From contig NZ_CALYLN010000001.1 in NCBI RefSeq assembly GCF_944801835.1, positions 714,001 through 778,000 on the forward strand: 64,000 bases of DNA, in the 5' to 3' direction. Made by a program: the position numbers and the translations under genes. Of the stretch, positions 23,370 through 33,266 are shown one piece after another. This DNA is from Bartonella sp. B1099 (GTDB lineage: Bacteria; Pseudomonadota; Alphaproteobacteria; Rhizobiales; Rhizobiaceae). Numbering within the stretch: the stretch's first letter is position 1; each line of letters begins with the position of its first letter. The notes beneath the pieces are model-generated. The model saw nothing but the letters and a program-made list of their open reading frames with translations. It was not told the DNA's origin and did no database searches.

Positions 23370-23640
23370 TAGTGCTAAAAGGCACCATTATCTTTATGAT
23401 TACGAAAGTTCAAACTAACACCCCATCATTTCTTTACCAGTTTCCATATTGCTACAGGCTTTGGCATTTTAAATGGTTTACAAAAGATATTTCGAGTTTT
23501 TTAATATTTTATGCATTATCTCTGTTTGTGATGTACAAGAAAATGATTTTTTGCTGGATTCCATGAATAAGAGAGCTGAAAATGAAGAAGACCTTACGAT
23601 GCTAACGCTCTCTCATTTAATATGTTCTTCTTATAAATCA
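23370..23640 (-). repeat. Integrase-leader module, copy G (degraded)
   Basis: It lies directly after copy F in the same orientation. GGCACCATTATCTTTATGAT and GTTTGTGATGTACAAGAAAA correspond to coding and leader parts of the module. The terminal motif is not recognisable. Confidence 0.4.
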
Positions 23641-23787
23641 AGAAAGCACTATTAAACTCTTAAAAAGATCTATACACATTTACAAAACCTTAAAAGCACC
23701 ACACAACCCTATAACATGGTGCCTCTAAACGATATACTTACACGCTCATCTTGATGAGTTGTACATAGGACATATTCCAATGAAAAA

Positions 23788-24324
23788 CTATTTAGGTGCT
23801 ATCACCATCATTATTTGCCGCCCTTCAAGTTTTGGCTCCAATTCAATCTTGGCAATTTCACTTGTATCTTCTTTCACACGCTGAAGAAGCTTTAATCCAA
23901 GATCTTGGTGAGCCATCTCACGACCACGAAAACGCAAAGTAATCTTTACTTTATCACCATGATCAATAAAGCGATGAACAGCCCTGAGCTTGACTCCATA
24001 ATCATGAACATCAACATTCGGACGCATCTTAATCTCTTTGATTTCGATGACTTTTTGTTTTTTACGCGTCTCTGCAGCTTTTTTTTGAGTTTGATATTTT
24101 AATTTGCCCAAATCGATGATTTTACATACGGGCGGTTCGGCATTTGGTACAATTTCAACCAGATCAAGTCCAGCTTCTGCGGCCATAGCAAGAGCCTCTT
24201 GTATTGCAACAACTCCCTGATGTTGTCCCTCATCATTGATAAGCTGCACATGAGATACCCGAATATCCTGATTTGAACGTGGTCCGTCTTTTTGGGTAGG
24301 TGTCATTTTAAACGGTTTACGAAT
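23788..24324 (-). CDS. infC: Translation initiation factor IF-3, apparently starting at ATT
   Basis: IF-3 binds the 30S subunit, prevents premature 50S joining, and checks initiator tRNA and start codon. The N-domain contains [16 protein letters not shown]-like sequence ([12 protein letters not shown]) and the C-domain [17 protein letters not shown], both family signatures. The first ATG (24306) would leave the only good ribosome site, GAAGGAG at 24333-24339, 26 nt away. An in-frame ATT at 24322-24324 sits 8 nt after that site, one codon past an in-frame TAA. It adds the residues RRPFK-like M-R-K-P-F-K, resembling the start of rhizobial IF-3. E. coli infC also starts at ATT and uses it for self-regulation. 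Total 178 residues. It is divergent from the hydrolase gene; no rpmI or rplT follows. Confidence 0.95.
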   Translation of the reverse strand: MRKPFKMTPTQKDGPRSNQDIRVSHVQLINDEGQHQGVVAIQEALAMAAEAGLDLVEIVPNAEPPVCKIIDLGKLKYQTQKKAAETRKKQKVIEIKEIKMRPNVDVHDYGVKLRAVHRFIDHGDKVKITLRFRGREMAHQDLGLKLLQRVKEDTSEIAKIELEPKLEGRQIMMVIAPK

Positions 24325-24332
24325 GGTTTATG

Positions 24333-24339
24333 CTCCTTC
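24333..24339 (-). promoter_or_regulatory. Ribosome-binding site that selects the ATT start of infC
   Basis: GAAGGAG on the minus strand, 8 nt before the ATT codon at 24322-24324. A TAA stop in the same frame lies at 24328-24330, so no longer product is possible. Confidence 0.75.
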
Positions 24340-24500
24340 ATTTTGATTCAATTACAGTTAATTTAATATACAATTATGTACATAAAAACAACTATAATTC
24401 GTGTATTTTTCATTATTTGATTTGTTACTTTTTTAAGTGATTTAGATTATAAAAGTTTTTCTCTTGATTTAAAGAAATTGTTTTATGGAGGAAAAGAATC

Positions 24501-25280
24501 ATGAATCAAAATATTCCTTGCCAGTTTTTTTCATTTGAGGACACTGCTCTTGCAGTACGCCATCGCAAAGGGCGCCACTCTCCAGGTTTGGTTTGGCTTC
24601 ATGGCTATCAGTCCGATATGTTGGGAAGTAAGGCGATGTTGATTGATCAGTTTGCTCAAAAGCATGATTTGTCTTGTTTACGTTTTGATTACTCTGGCCA
24701 TGGGGAATCTGAAGGAGATTTTTTTCAGGGAACGATTTCTCGTTGGGTGAGCGAAAGTTTAGCAGCTTTTGAAACCTATTGTGAGGGACCGCAAATTTTG
24801 GTTGGTTCCTCTATGGGAGGATGGATTGCTTTAAGGCTTGCTATGATGCTAGCACAGAAAAATAAGAAGCTTGCTGGTATGATATTAATTGCTCCAGCGC
24901 CTGATTTTACACAAACATTGGTGGAACCAGAATTAGGCCCTGAAGAATGGAAAATTTTGGAAGAAAAAGGCTATATTGAACGACCTGCTGTTGGTGATGA
25001 GGAGCCGATGCCCTTTACAAAAAAATTGATTGAAGATGGACGCGAAAATTGTGTTATGAGAGGATGTATTGATGTTGGCTGTCCAATTCATATTCTCCAA
25101 GGAATGGAAGATGATAAGATACCTTATCAGCATACATTGACTTTACTTGATCATTTACCTCTTCATGACGTAACATTGACACTTGTACGTGATGCAGATC
25201 ACCGTTTTTCTCGTCCACAGGATTTAGATTGTCTAGAAACAGCCTTGAGATCTTTAATTAATCAGATTAATGCAAAATAA
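24501..25280 (+). CDS. Alpha/beta hydrolase
   Basis: A 259-residue serine hydrolase-fold protein. It has an oxyanion-side motif LVWLHGYQSDM, the nucleophile elbow GSSMGGW (Ser in G-S-S-M-G), an acid candidate in ILQGMEDDKIP, and a histidine in RDADHRFSRP near the C-terminus, so the catalytic triad looks complete. It resembles the small cytosolic peptidase/esterase-like group found across Hyphomicrobiales. The start is supported by GGAGGAAAAG upstream. It is divergent from infC and 32 nt ahead of the peptidase gene, so those two are probably co-transcribed. The substrate is unknown. Confidence 0.85.
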   Translation: MNQNIPCQFFSFEDTALAVRHRKGRHSPGLVWLHGYQSDMLGSKAMLIDQFAQKHDLSCLRFDYSGHGESEGDFFQGTISRWVSESLAAFETYCEGPQILVGSSMGGWIALRLAMMLAQKNKKLAGMILIAPAPDFTQTLVEPELGPEEWKILEEKGYIERPAVGDEEPMPFTKKLIEDGRENCVMRGCIDVGCPIHILQGMEDDKIPYQHTLTLLDHLPLHDVTLTLVRDADHRFSRPQDLDCLETALRSLINQINAK

Positions 25281-25312
25281 GGGGGCTATTTATTGATGAT
25301 GAAGATAAATAT

Positions 25313-26059
25313 ATGAGCATTTCTAAAAAGCATTTTATTTTTTCTGATCGTGCTATCCCTATACGTGTGCGGGAGAATAAGCACGCCCGCCGTCTTACCT
25401 TACGTATTGATGCCAGCAGTCAGGAGATTTGTGTAACAACACCACCAGCGATAAATCTCTGTACGGTTGAAAGTTTTATTGAAAAACATCAGTCTTGGAT
25501 TGAGATGCGCCTTAAGCGTATACAAATTTCTCATGAAAATACCTATCTCAAAGAGGGCGCAACAATTCCTTTCTTGGGTGTTTTCCATACCATAAAGCAT
25601 GAGCAAGGACGTGGAGTAACAGAAATTGTTACAGAAGATGCGGAGCAAGGACCTCAAATTATTGTTTATGGTCAATTAGAATATCTTCCAAGACGCATTG
25701 CTGATGTTTTAAAAAAACAAGCAGCACTTATTATAACACCTTTGGTGGCACATTATGCCCATCAGGTAGAGCGGAAAGTTAAATCCATTTGTTATAAAGA
25801 CACGAGAAGTCGTTGGGGATCTTGTTCCATCGATAAGCGTCTTTCTTTTTCTTGGCGCCTTATTATGGCACCAAAAGAAGTTGTTGAGTATGTTGTCGCT
25901 CATGAAGTTGCTCATCTTGTTGAAATGAATCACGGACCAAGATTTTGGGCTCTTTGTGAGAAACTTTGCCCTGATAGTAAAACGTATCGTGCTTGGTTGA
26001 AAGAAAATGCTCATAGACTACACGCCATTAATTTTGATTCATATAAATTAGAGGCGTAA
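25313..26059 (+). CDS. YgjP/SprT-like M48-type metallopeptidase domain protein
   Basis: A 248-residue protein of the YgjP family (DUF45). The zinc motif HEVAHLVEMNHGPRFW (HExxH with a third histidine five residues on) and the preceding RSRWGSCSIDKRLSFSWRLIM signature are intact. No signal peptide is visible, so it is probably cytosolic. Its biological substrate is not established in the family. It probably forms an operon with the upstream hydrolase. Confidence 0.88.
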   Translation: MSISKKHFIFSDRAIPIRVRENKHARRLTLRIDASSQEICVTTPPAINLCTVESFIEKHQSWIEMRLKRIQISHENTYLKEGATIPFLGVFHTIKHEQGRGVTEIVTEDAEQGPQIIVYGQLEYLPRRIADVLKKQAALIITPLVAHYAHQVERKVKSICYKDTRSRWGSCSIDKRLSFSWRLIMAPKEVVEYVVAHEVAHLVEMNHGPRFWALCEKLCPDSKTYRAWLKENAHRLHAINFDSYKLEA

Positions 26060-26281
26060 AAACTTGCAAATGAGAGCAATATTTAACGGAACTTTTTGTT
26101 GAGTGTTTCGTTGTATGTGTGCTTCGTCATGCATGATGAGGAAGCCATTGAAGCTCTCAGCACGATTGTCCTCCCCTGCTTGGTTTGCTGAGTGTCTTCA
26201 ATGTTTTTACTTTATCTTTTTTGCCATTCAGCGTAATACCCTTAAGTTCCGATAATTTATAACAAATGGGAAGGGGTTTTT

Positions 26282-27454
26282 ATGTCTGTTCTTACAGATC
26301 CACTTCAGCTATTACAGGCACTGATTCGTTGTCCTTCTGTTACACCTCATGAAGCAGGGGCTTTATCAACGTTGGAACAATTTTTGAAAAAAATGGGATT
26401 TCATGTTGAGCGCCCTATTTTTACGGATAAAAATACAGATAATGTTGAAAATCTTTATGCAAAAATGGGAAGCGAAGGACCCCATCTTATGTTTGCAGGT
26501 CATACGGATGTCGTACCGCCAGGTGCATTAGAAGATTGGACTTATCCACCTTTTGAAGCTGTTATAGATCAGGGGAAATTATATGGGCGGGGTGCTGTTG
26601 ATATGAAAGGCGGTATTGCCTGTTTTATTGCGGCTCTCGCGCGCGTTCTTGAGAAACAATCCATTAAAGGAACGATAAGCCTTTTAATTACTGGTGATGA
26701 AGAGGGGACTGCTGTTAATGGCACGGTAAAACTTCTCCAATGGGCAGAAGAAAAAGGCGAAAAATGGACTGCGGCTCTTGTGGGAGAACCAACAAGCGTA
26801 AAGGCTGTTGGTGATGTTATCAAAATTGGTCGTCGCGGATCGATTTCTGGGATTATTACTGTGAAAGGTCGCCAAGGTCATGTTGCTTTTCCAGAGCGGG
26901 CTGCTAATCCTTTGCCTTTGGCAAGTAAGCTTATTCAAGCATTGACACAAACGGCTTTAGATCAAGGGACAGAGAATTTTCAACCCAGTAATTTAGAGCT
27001 AACAACCATTGATACCGGTAATTTGGCGGTCAATGTTATTCCAGCGCAGACAACGGTTCGTTTTAATATACGCTACAATGATCTTTGGACAAAAGAAACC
27101 TTGATGGCGGAAATTGAAAAGCGTCTTGCTTTGGTGCAATCAAAAAATAACAGCGGTCAATATCCCTCTTATCAGCTTAAATGGATTCCGAGTTTAGGGG
27201 ATGTTTTTTTGACCAAAAATGATAAACTTATTCAAATTTTATCCAATGCTATTAAAAGTGTAACAGGGAGTGTGCCAGAATGCTCCACATCTGGAGGAAC
27301 TTCAGATGCGCGATTTATTAAGGATTATTGCCCCGTGGTTGAATTTGGCTTACCAGGGCAAACGATGCATATGGTTGATGAATGTGTCGCTCTTGATGCA
27401 GTGGAAACGCTCACAGTTATTTATGAGCGTTTTATTGTTGATTTTTTTGCATAA
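26282..27454 (+). CDS. dapE: Succinyl-diaminopimelate desuccinylase
   Basis: It hydrolyses N-succinyl-LL-2,6-diaminopimelate to LL-DAP and succinate, in the succinylase route to lysine and peptidoglycan cross-links. A 390-residue M20 di-zinc enzyme. Visible metal ligands and catalytic residues are His in [10 protein letters not shown], Asp in [11 protein letters not shown], the Glu-Glu pair in [12 protein letters not shown], and a late His in [10 protein letters not shown]. The ATG follows GGAAGGGG at a good distance. The matching earlier enzyme of the route, dapD, lies at 49.7 kb in this window. Confidence 0.96.
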   Translation: MSVLTDPLQLLQALIRCPSVTPHEAGALSTLEQFLKKMGFHVERPIFTDKNTDNVENLYAKMGSEGPHLMFAGHTDVVPPGALEDWTYPPFEAVIDQGKLYGRGAVDMKGGIACFIAALARVLEKQSIKGTISLLITGDEEGTAVNGTVKLLQWAEEKGEKWTAALVGEPTSVKAVGDVIKIGRRGSISGIITVKGRQGHVAFPERAANPLPLASKLIQALTQTALDQGTENFQPSNLELTTIDTGNLAVNVIPAQTTVRFNIRYNDLWTKETLMAEIEKRLALVQSKNNSGQYPSYQLKWIPSLGDVFLTKNDKLIQILSNAIKSVTGSVPECSTSGGTSDARFIKDYCPVVEFGLPGQTMHMVDECVALDAVETLTVIYERFIVDFFA

Positions 27455-27884
27455 AAAAATAATTGTTTGGTTCAATAGTATCTTTATCTTATTTTACCAC
27501 AAAACCCTTTTGTTCCCATAAAACATTGTCGTTTTAGGTGTTAATATATCAAGTGGTTTTAGAGTACGTGGTGCGCAATTTTAAAGCTGGAATTTTTTCT
27601 CGTAAAGCCTTCAGCTCTGTGAATCATCACCTTTATCGCTTCTAAAAAAGAAAGTTAGACCATCATATATTTTCTATCTCAAAATATGACGATAGCTTTT
27701 GGCATTTGAAAGTGTTCATAAAAGTCATTTTTATCCAAAAATTCCCTTACCTTTAAGGGGTAAGTGAATGGTTGTTATTAATGTATTATAAACAGTTTTA
27801 AAAAAATTTTTACGATATTTTTGTTTCATTTTTGCTATGAAAAATAATTATGATCATTAAAATCAATATGTTGTTATAAAAACT
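27455..27884. other. Intergenic region between convergent dapE and hemW
   Basis: 430 nt. The first 150 nt are unassigned; the rest is decayed integrase module H. I see no clear bidirectional terminator. Confidence 0.5.
27630..27875 (-). repeat. Integrase-leader module, copy H
   Basis: A degraded copy. GCTTTTGGCATTTGAAAGTG (about 27696-27715) has a close twin in copy N, and the end motif AAATCAATATGTTG lies at 27860-27873. The module ends about 11 nt from the stop codon of hemW. Confidence 0.5.
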
Positions 27885-29084
27885 TTAGTTTGCAAGTTGG
27901 CTTATGACATAATCAAGAACAATACGTCCTTTGGTTGTTGCTTTTAAGCGTTGATTATCCACCATTTCGACCAATTCTTGGTGTTGTAAATCGATAAGTT
28001 TTTCTATTGGGATACGTTTTGGACTTAAGGTTTCATAGCGTGTAAGTTCCAAGCCTTCACAAAGGCGCAAACCCATGAGGAGCATTTCATTTGCTTGTTG
28101 CTGAAGAGTTAATCGTTCTGTTTCAATACAGCCATGCCCTGTTTGTTCGACTAATTCAAGCCACTGTTCGGGATTCTTTTCATTGATAGTGACATAACGT
28201 TCATGGTTTTCAAGGTGTGATAAAGATGTTTTTGAAAAGGTGGAAGAATAATTTGGTATGTTCTCAATAAAACGGCCGTGTGCTCCTGGACCAAAGCCTG
28301 CATATTGGTGATAACGCCAATAAAGAAGGTTGTGTGCTGATTCAGCACCAGGCATGGCATGGTTTGAGATTTCATAGGCAGGAAGTCCATACAGAGTTGT
28401 TATTTCTTGGGTAAGATGATACAGATCTGCTGCGAGCTCAGATGGGGGAAGGATAAGCCTTCCTGCATCATGAAGTCGTTTAAAGGCGGTTCCTTCTTCG
28501 ATTGTTAATTGATACAGAGAAAGATGGTCTGCTGCCAAATCAATGGCTTGTACAAGTTCAGATTTCCATTGTTCAAGGGTTTGTTCGGGGCGAGCATAAA
28601 TAAGATCAAAGGATAAGCGTGGAAAAATTTGCCGTGCTAAATCAATGGCATAAAGAGCTTGTTCTACATTATGGAGTCGGCCAAGTTTGCGCAATGCTTT
28701 ATCATTGAGTGCTTGTATTCCTAGAGATAAGCGATTAACACCTGCAGCACGGTATCCGCGAAAACGTTCTGCTTCCACACTGGATGGATTAGCTTCCAAT
28801 GTAATTTCAACTTTATCATCAAGTATCCACTTTTTTGCAAGTGCTTGCAAGAGGGCATCAACAGTTTGCGGCTCCATAAGAGAGGGGGTTCCCCCACCAA
28901 TAAAAATACTCGTAATATGGCGTGGACCTATTTTATGGTATTGCGTTTCTATTTCGCGCTTAAAGGCGGTGACAAAACGCGGCTGATCAACACCATGGAG
29001 GCGAACATGTGAATTAAAGTCACAATAGGGACATTTAGCAGCACAAAAGGGCCAATGAATGTAAATGCCAAAAGGTTCATTCAT
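27885..29084 (-). CDS. hemW: HemW, radical-SAM heme chaperone
   Basis: A 399-residue radical-SAM protein. The cluster motif C-x3-C-x2-C occurs as [11 protein letters not shown] near residue 14, and the family phrase [16 protein letters not shown] lies in the second half. Proteins of this group were once annotated as oxygen-independent coproporphyrinogen oxidase HemN, but lack of the extra N-terminal cysteine of true HemN and the length place this one with HemW, a heme-binding protein that delivers heme to apoproteins. The start codon overlaps the rdgB stop by four bases (ATGA), indicating coupling. Confidence 0.92.
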   Translation of the reverse strand: MNEPFGIYIHWPFCAAKCPYCDFNSHVRLHGVDQPRFVTAFKREIETQYHKIGPRHITSIFIGGGTPSLMEPQTVDALLQALAKKWILDDKVEITLEANPSSVEAERFRGYRAAGVNRLSLGIQALNDKALRKLGRLHNVEQALYAIDLARQIFPRLSFDLIYARPEQTLEQWKSELVQAIDLAADHLSLYQLTIEEGTAFKRLHDAGRLILPPSELAADLYHLTQEITTLYGLPAYEISNHAMPGAESAHNLLYWRYHQYAGFGPGAHGRFIENIPNYSSTFSKTSLSHLENHERYVTINEKNPEQWLELVEQTGHGCIETERLTLQQQANEMLLMGLRLCEGLELTRYETLSPKRIPIEKLIDLQHQELVEMVDNQRLKATTKGRIVLDYVISQLAN

Positions 29085-29728
29085 GAGAATGCCAAAAGGT
29101 TTTCAGCCAAAAGTTTAAAAGCTCGTGCGCGATGTGAAAGAGGGGGAATGTCATTGTGTTGCCAGCCGTGTTTTTGCTCTGTTGACATTTCTCCAAAGGT
29201 ATTTTCATATCCATCTGGTAAAAAAATAGGATCAAAGCCAAAGCCTTTATCTCCCCGTGGAGGCCAAATGAATGTTCCTTCAACGTATCCGCGGAAATAA
29301 TCTGCATGAGTATCAGGCCACGCAATGCAAATGACGGATACAAAACGGCATTTCCGTTGGCTTTTTTCTCGTGCTCCGACTTTTTGGAGTTCATCTTCTA
29401 TTTTTTGCATCGCTTTTGGAAAATTACGTGTACCATCGGCTTGAATCGCCCAATCAGCTGTATAAACGCCCGGTGCACCATCCAATGCATCGACCTCTAA
29501 GCCTGAATCATCAGAGAGGGCAGGAAGTCCTGTCTTTTTTGCTGCTGCAAAAGCTTTAATATAAGCATTTTCTTCAAATGTTGTTCCTGTTTCTTTTGGT
29601 TCTGGCAAGCCAAGCTCTTTTGCTGATTGTGTTATTAAACCGAAAGGTGCAACCAAGGTGGTGATTTCATGTAATTTGCCGGCGTTATGCGTCGCAATGA
29701 CAAGTTTTTTATCTGCTATGCTTCTCAT
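29081..29728 (-). CDS. rdgB: XTP/dITP diphosphatase (RdgB/HAM1 family)
   Basis: It hydrolyses non-canonical purine nucleoside triphosphates (XTP, dITP) to keep them out of nucleic acids. 215 residues, with the N-terminal nucleotide motif [11 protein letters not shown], the catalytic stretch [25 protein letters not shown], and the C-terminal SHRARA motif. It is coupled to hemW. In many Hyphomicrobiales an RNase PH gene (rph) lies upstream, between rdgB and divergent hrcA; it is absent here. Confidence 0.95.
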   Translation of the reverse strand: MRSIADKKLVIATHNAGKLHEITTLVAPFGLITQSAKELGLPEPKETGTTFEENAYIKAFAAAKKTGLPALSDDSGLEVDALDGAPGVYTADWAIQADGTRNFPKAMQKIEDELQKVGAREKSQRKCRFVSVICIAWPDTHADYFRGYVEGTFIWPPRGDKGFGFDPIFLPDGYENTFGEMSTEQKHGWQHNDIPPLSHRARAFKLLAENLLAFS

Positions 29729-30212
29729 ATAGATTTCTCCAAAAATGAAAGGGGAACTATTCTTGTGCTAAGAACCAGCTTAAATGCTCATATACACACA
29801 TTCTGCTTGATTTTATATGATAGAGTTATTTTACTTGTTTTATGATATTTTATTCAAATAAAAATTTTCGTATTTTGTAAAGACAACGATTAAAAAGATA
29901 TGAGAGACGATTTTTTTTATGAAAGTCTTTTTATGGTAGAAATCCAATTTTCTACTTCCAGTGGTTTATAAACAAACAAGCTCTTCTTGGTAAGCTCCTA
30001 AAGAGACCAATTCCTGTCTTAAATATCCAATCACACACTCTAATAAAAAACACTTCATGCACAATTTATATGCTTTATATCATCGCTCTAAAAGATGATG
30101 TTTTATGGCTCAATAGGGATAATATGTTTTGATACTACTTTAGATTATTTGACCAAACCTTAGCAAAACTTATATAAGAGAAGAGTGTTTTTTAAGTAGT
30201 GAAACAATTGTG
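29729..30212. other. Divergent intergenic region where rph is expected but absent
   Basis: 480 nt of AT-rich sequence between divergent rdgB and hrcA. No RNase PH motif remains. A 30-codon minus-strand frame at 29966-30058 (MKCFLLECVIGYLRQELVSL, then GAYQEELVCL) has a protein-like composition but no ribosome site and no family I recognise, so I do not call it a gene. Confidence 0.45.
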
Positions 30213-31283
30213 ATGAAGCACAAGCCTATTGATAATGAACTAAAATATCTTGATGAGCGTTCGCGTGATATTTTCCGCCATATTGTTGAAGCCTATCTTA
30301 ATGATGGTGAACCTGTAGGGTCACGCAATCTTTCGCGACTTTTGCAACAGACCTTATCACCTGCGACGATTCGCAATGTGATGAGTGATCTTGAACATCT
30401 CGGTTTGATTTATGCCCCGCATGTTTCAGCAGGGAGAATGCCAACCCAATCGGGTTTACGTTTTTTTGTTGATGCATTTATGGAAGCGGGTGATTTGCCA
30501 AACGAGGAGCGAGAAAATATTGAAATGCAAGTCAAAGAGGCAGGTCATGCACAATCGGTTGAACATTTTCTTGTTCAAGCAAGCCGAGTTCTTTCAGATC
30601 TTTCCCGTGGAGCAGGGCTTGTTCTCGCAACAAAACAAGAAGGAACATTGAAACATATTGAATTTGTGCGTCTTGATAGAGAGCATGCTCTTGCCGTTTT
30701 AGTGACTCAACAAGGTGAGGTTGAAAATCGTATTGTTCATTTGCCAGAAGGGGTTACCCATGCACAATTGACAGAAGCAACGAATTTTCTCAATGCCCAT
30801 ATTCAAGGGCGTACTTTGAGTGAAGCTAAAGAGGAAATTGCTTGCCTATGCGCAGAAACACGGGCTGCACTTGATGATTTATCGCATCATCTTGTTGAAA
30901 CGGGATTAGCTCTTTGGGGAGGAAAAGATGCTGATCATAAAATACACCTCATTGTTCGTGGACGCAGTAATTTACTTGAAGATGTGAAAGCAGAAGAAGA
31001 TTTAGAACGGTTACGCCATTTGTTTGATGATCTTGAAACACGTGAGAGTATGGCACAGCTTCTCGATTTAACGGATGAAGGGTCAGGGGTCCGAATTTTT
31101 ATTGGTTCAGAAAATAAGTTATTTTCACTTTCTGGTTCTTCTTTAGTTGTAGCACCTTATCGTGATTCACAACAAAGAGTCATTGGTGCTTTAGGCGTTA
31201 TTGGTCCTACACGACTTAATTATGCAAGGATTGTGCCTATGGTTGATTATACAGCTCAACTTGTGTCACAGTTATTGCGTTAA
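30213..31283 (+). CDS. hrcA: Heat-inducible transcription repressor HrcA
   Basis: A 356-residue repressor that binds the CIRCE inverted repeat and represses groESL-type heat-shock genes. The N-terminal winged-helix region reads DERSRDIFRHIVEAYLNDGEPVGSR, with the recognition part SPATIRNVMSDLEHLGLI and GRMPTQSGLRFFVDA. The C-terminal domain ends in the conserved GVIGPTRLNYARIVPMVDYTA. A GTG at 30210 directly before the ATG is an alternative start. No CIRCE sequence is visible upstream of hrcA, grpE or dnaK, so its targets probably lie outside the window. It is 124 nt ahead of grpE. Confidence 0.95.
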   Translation: MKHKPIDNELKYLDERSRDIFRHIVEAYLNDGEPVGSRNLSRLLQQTLSPATIRNVMSDLEHLGLIYAPHVSAGRMPTQSGLRFFVDAFMEAGDLPNEERENIEMQVKEAGHAQSVEHFLVQASRVLSDLSRGAGLVLATKQEGTLKHIEFVRLDREHALAVLVTQQGEVENRIVHLPEGVTHAQLTEATNFLNAHIQGRTLSEAKEEIACLCAETRAALDDLSHHLVETGLALWGGKDADHKIHLIVRGRSNLLEDVKAEEDLERLRHLFDDLETRESMAQLLDLTDEGSGVRIFIGSENKLFSLSGSSLVVAPYRDSQQRVIGALGVIGPTRLNYARIVPMVDYTAQLVSQLLR

Positions 31284-31342
31284 ACGATGCAGGTAAGTAT
31301 TTGTACTATAGAAGCTCATTGTATTAATATGCATTAATACCC

Positions 31343-31371
31343 CTTGATTTTTGTCTGTAAAATTTCGATAT
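31343..31371 (+). promoter_or_regulatory. Possible RpoH-type heat-shock promoter before grpE
   Basis: CTTGATT at 31343-31349 and CGATAT at 31366-31371 are separated by 16 nt and lie about 37 nt before the grpE start. The -35-like CTTGA agrees with alphaproteobacterial RpoH promoters; the -10 part is only a partial match. A suggestion by eye. Confidence 0.3.
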
Positions 31372-31407
31372 CGAGAATAACAAATCTTATGAAGGAATAG
31401 AATTTTT

Positions 31408-32076
31408 ATGTCTGATGAAAAAAACAAATTTACTGACGCTTCATTTGAAAATTGCGATTTAAAAAAACCATCTGATCGTAATACACTTAAACAAGCCGCG
31501 GATGAATTTTTAAAAACACATAAAACAGAAGCACATGGAGAGGTTGAGGAAGAAAATAATGAGGTTGATTCTTTAGTGTCTTTGCAGGATGAAAATAAAG
31601 AGTTGAAAGATCAGCTTTTACGTCTTGCTGCAGATATGGAAAATCTTCGACGCCGTACTGCGCGTGATGTAGCGGATGCAAAGGCTTACTCCATTGCTAA
31701 TTTTGCACGGGATATGTTATCTGTTTCTGACAATCTCAATCGCGCTTTGGAAGCAATACCAGAAGGTTCACGAGAAAGTGATTCTGGTTTGAAATCATTG
31801 GCAGAAGGTGTTGAAATGACAGAACGTGCCATGATGGCAGCATTAGAGCGTCATGGGGTACAGAAAATTCATCCAGAGGGGCAAAAATTTGATCCTCACT
31901 TTCATCAAGCGATGTTTGAAATTCCTAATGCCGATGTTCCCGATAACACTGTTCAACAAGTGGTTCAGGCTGGTTATATTATCGGAGAGAGGGTTTTACG
32001 CCCAGCGATAGTGGGTGTGGCTAAAGGAGGAACAAAAGAAGCCTCTGTTGAAACTGATTCGGCTTCACATCAATAA
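31408..32076 (+). CDS. grpE: Nucleotide exchange factor GrpE
   Basis: The exchange factor that releases ADP from DnaK. 222 residues: an acidic N-terminal tail, a long coiled-coil dimerisation helix (about 55-120, [20 protein letters not shown] followed by [12 protein letters not shown]), and the C-terminal beta domain with the GrpE signature ending [21 protein letters not shown]. The ATG is preceded by GAAGGAA. It follows hrcA and works with DnaK and DnaJ encoded at 39.7-42.9 kb. Confidence 0.96.
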   Translation: MSDEKNKFTDASFENCDLKKPSDRNTLKQAADEFLKTHKTEAHGEVEEENNEVDSLVSLQDENKELKDQLLRLAADMENLRRRTARDVADAKAYSIANFARDMLSVSDNLNRALEAIPEGSRESDSGLKSLAEGVEMTERAMMAALERHGVQKIHPEGQKFDPHFHQAMFEIPNADVPDNTVQQVVQAGYIIGERVLRPAIVGVAKGGTKEASVETDSASHQ

Positions 32077-32148
32077 CATAACCTCTAACGTAAAATGCAG
32101 CATTCCCTGCAATTTCGCGTGTATTGGGGTCTTTTCTCAAAGAGTTTT

Positions 32149-32176
32149 AAAGGGTGTTACAAACACCCTTTTATCT
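32149..32176. terminator. Bidirectional terminator between grpE and thpR
   Basis: AAAGGGTGTT (32149-32158) pairs perfectly with AACACCCTTT (32162-32171) around a three-base loop, with T-rich flanks on both sides. It lies between the convergent genes and overlaps the thpR stop codon by one base. Confidence 0.75.
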
Positions 32177-32740
32177 CTGAAGGGGCCAATTTCCTTTGAC
32201 AAGATACACGACATCGCTTGAGGGAAATGGTGATGAAAATAAAACAAAGTGATCGACCTCAAAAGGAGAAAATGAAAAATTTCTTCGAAAGAGCAGATAA
32301 GGAACAAGGTCTTCAGGTTTAGTATTGCGCAGTCGCGCAATGGTAATATGTGGCGTAAATTCTCTTTTATCAGGCGTTAGACCTAAATGGCTGCGAATAC
32401 ATTGTATTTTTTCGTGTAAAAGATTGAGAGCTTTACAAGGTTTAATGCGAATAACAAGAGAAGGAGAAGTATTTTCTGAACCAAAAATATCAAAACCATC
32501 TATTTGTAGCATAAAAGGAGGGAGCTTTATTGTATCAAAGGCATGCCTAAGTGCATCTGCTGTAGCATTTTCAACTTCACCGAAAAAAGACAAAGTGATG
32601 TGAAAATTTTGCGGATTAATCCACTGCGTATTTGGTAAGCCCTTTTGCAACGATACAAGTTGTTGCGTTATTTGTTGAGGAATCTGAAGAGCACTAAATA
32701 AACGACCCATTATTATCTCCCTATAATGAAAAGATATCAT
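32171..32740 (-). CDS. thpR: RNA 2',3'-cyclic phosphodiesterase (ThpR, 2H family)
   Basis: A 189-residue 2H phosphoesterase, formerly annotated as 2'-5' RNA ligase. The two catalytic H-x-T/S motifs are visible: FHITLSFFGE near residue 47 and FTPHITIARL near 129. It hydrolyses RNA 2',3'-cyclic phosphates; its role in the cell is unclear. An internal methionine (MGRLFSALQIP, at 32710) matches the usual family start and has GGAGAT upstream, so the first ten residues may not be translated. It converges on grpE. Confidence 0.88.
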   Translation of the reverse strand: MISFHYREIIMGRLFSALQIPQQITQQLVSLQKGLPNTQWINPQNFHITLSFFGEVENATADALRHAFDTIKLPPFMLQIDGFDIFGSENTSPSLVIRIKPCKALNLLHEKIQCIRSHLGLTPDKREFTPHITIARLRNTKPEDLVPYLLFRRNFSFSPFEVDHFVLFSSPFPSSDVVYLVKGNWPLQR

Positions 32741-33266
32741 ATCAAGTGCAATGAAAGATAAATTAAAAGGGAAGAATGCTACAAAAGATAAGGCAATAGT
32801 ATAGAAAAAGAATGTCTAAAAAATGCTTACCATAATTATAAATGTACAAAACTTATTTGTTGTAAGAAAGTGGTTATGATATCGATAAAAATTGCGTTTT
32901 CATGATCCATATCACAATGATCTAAAGTCGGGGATTGCTTGTGTGTTATAAAAAACTGCAAATTGAGTAGAAAATAACGAAAGTTGATCAATTTCTGATT
33001 TGTGAAATTATCTTGATCTTTTTCTTTTGCCTAAAAGCCAACATATTCAGTCCAAGTCAAAATTCTCTTTTCCGTAAAGATATCAATCATACAGTTAAGG
33101 TGGGTAACAGCCATAATACGCAACAACTATTTAAATTGGCGAAATAATGTTAGGAAAGAAAGTAAAAAAAATTTGGCATAAAACGGGAAAAGCAATCAAA
33201 ATTCAAGATAATGGCGGAAATTTTTATTCTCTAAGAATCATCATCCTTGTTTATTATGAGAAAGCG
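32741..33266. other. Gene-free region downstream of ptsH
   Basis: 525 nt of AT-rich sequence between thpR and the ptsH 3' end. In rhizobia an ahcY gene often follows ptsH; I find no trace of it. A plus-strand frame at 33147-33371 runs antisense into ptsH and has no family features. Confidence 0.5.

Larger units (their letters stand above)
22286..23787. other. 1.5-kb gene-free region with tandem decayed integrase modules
   Basis: Three successive minus-strand copies of the integrase-leader module (E, F, G) occupy most of this interval, separated by short unassigned AT-rich stretches (for example 22730-23040). Open frames of 60-68 codons within it are fragments of the decayed modules and are not annotated as genes. 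Confidence 0.6.

Noticed and set aside
30100-31407. CIRCE operator near hrcA or grpE
   Set aside because: No TTAGCACTC-N9-GAGTGCTAA-like inverted repeat could be found here or before dnaK.
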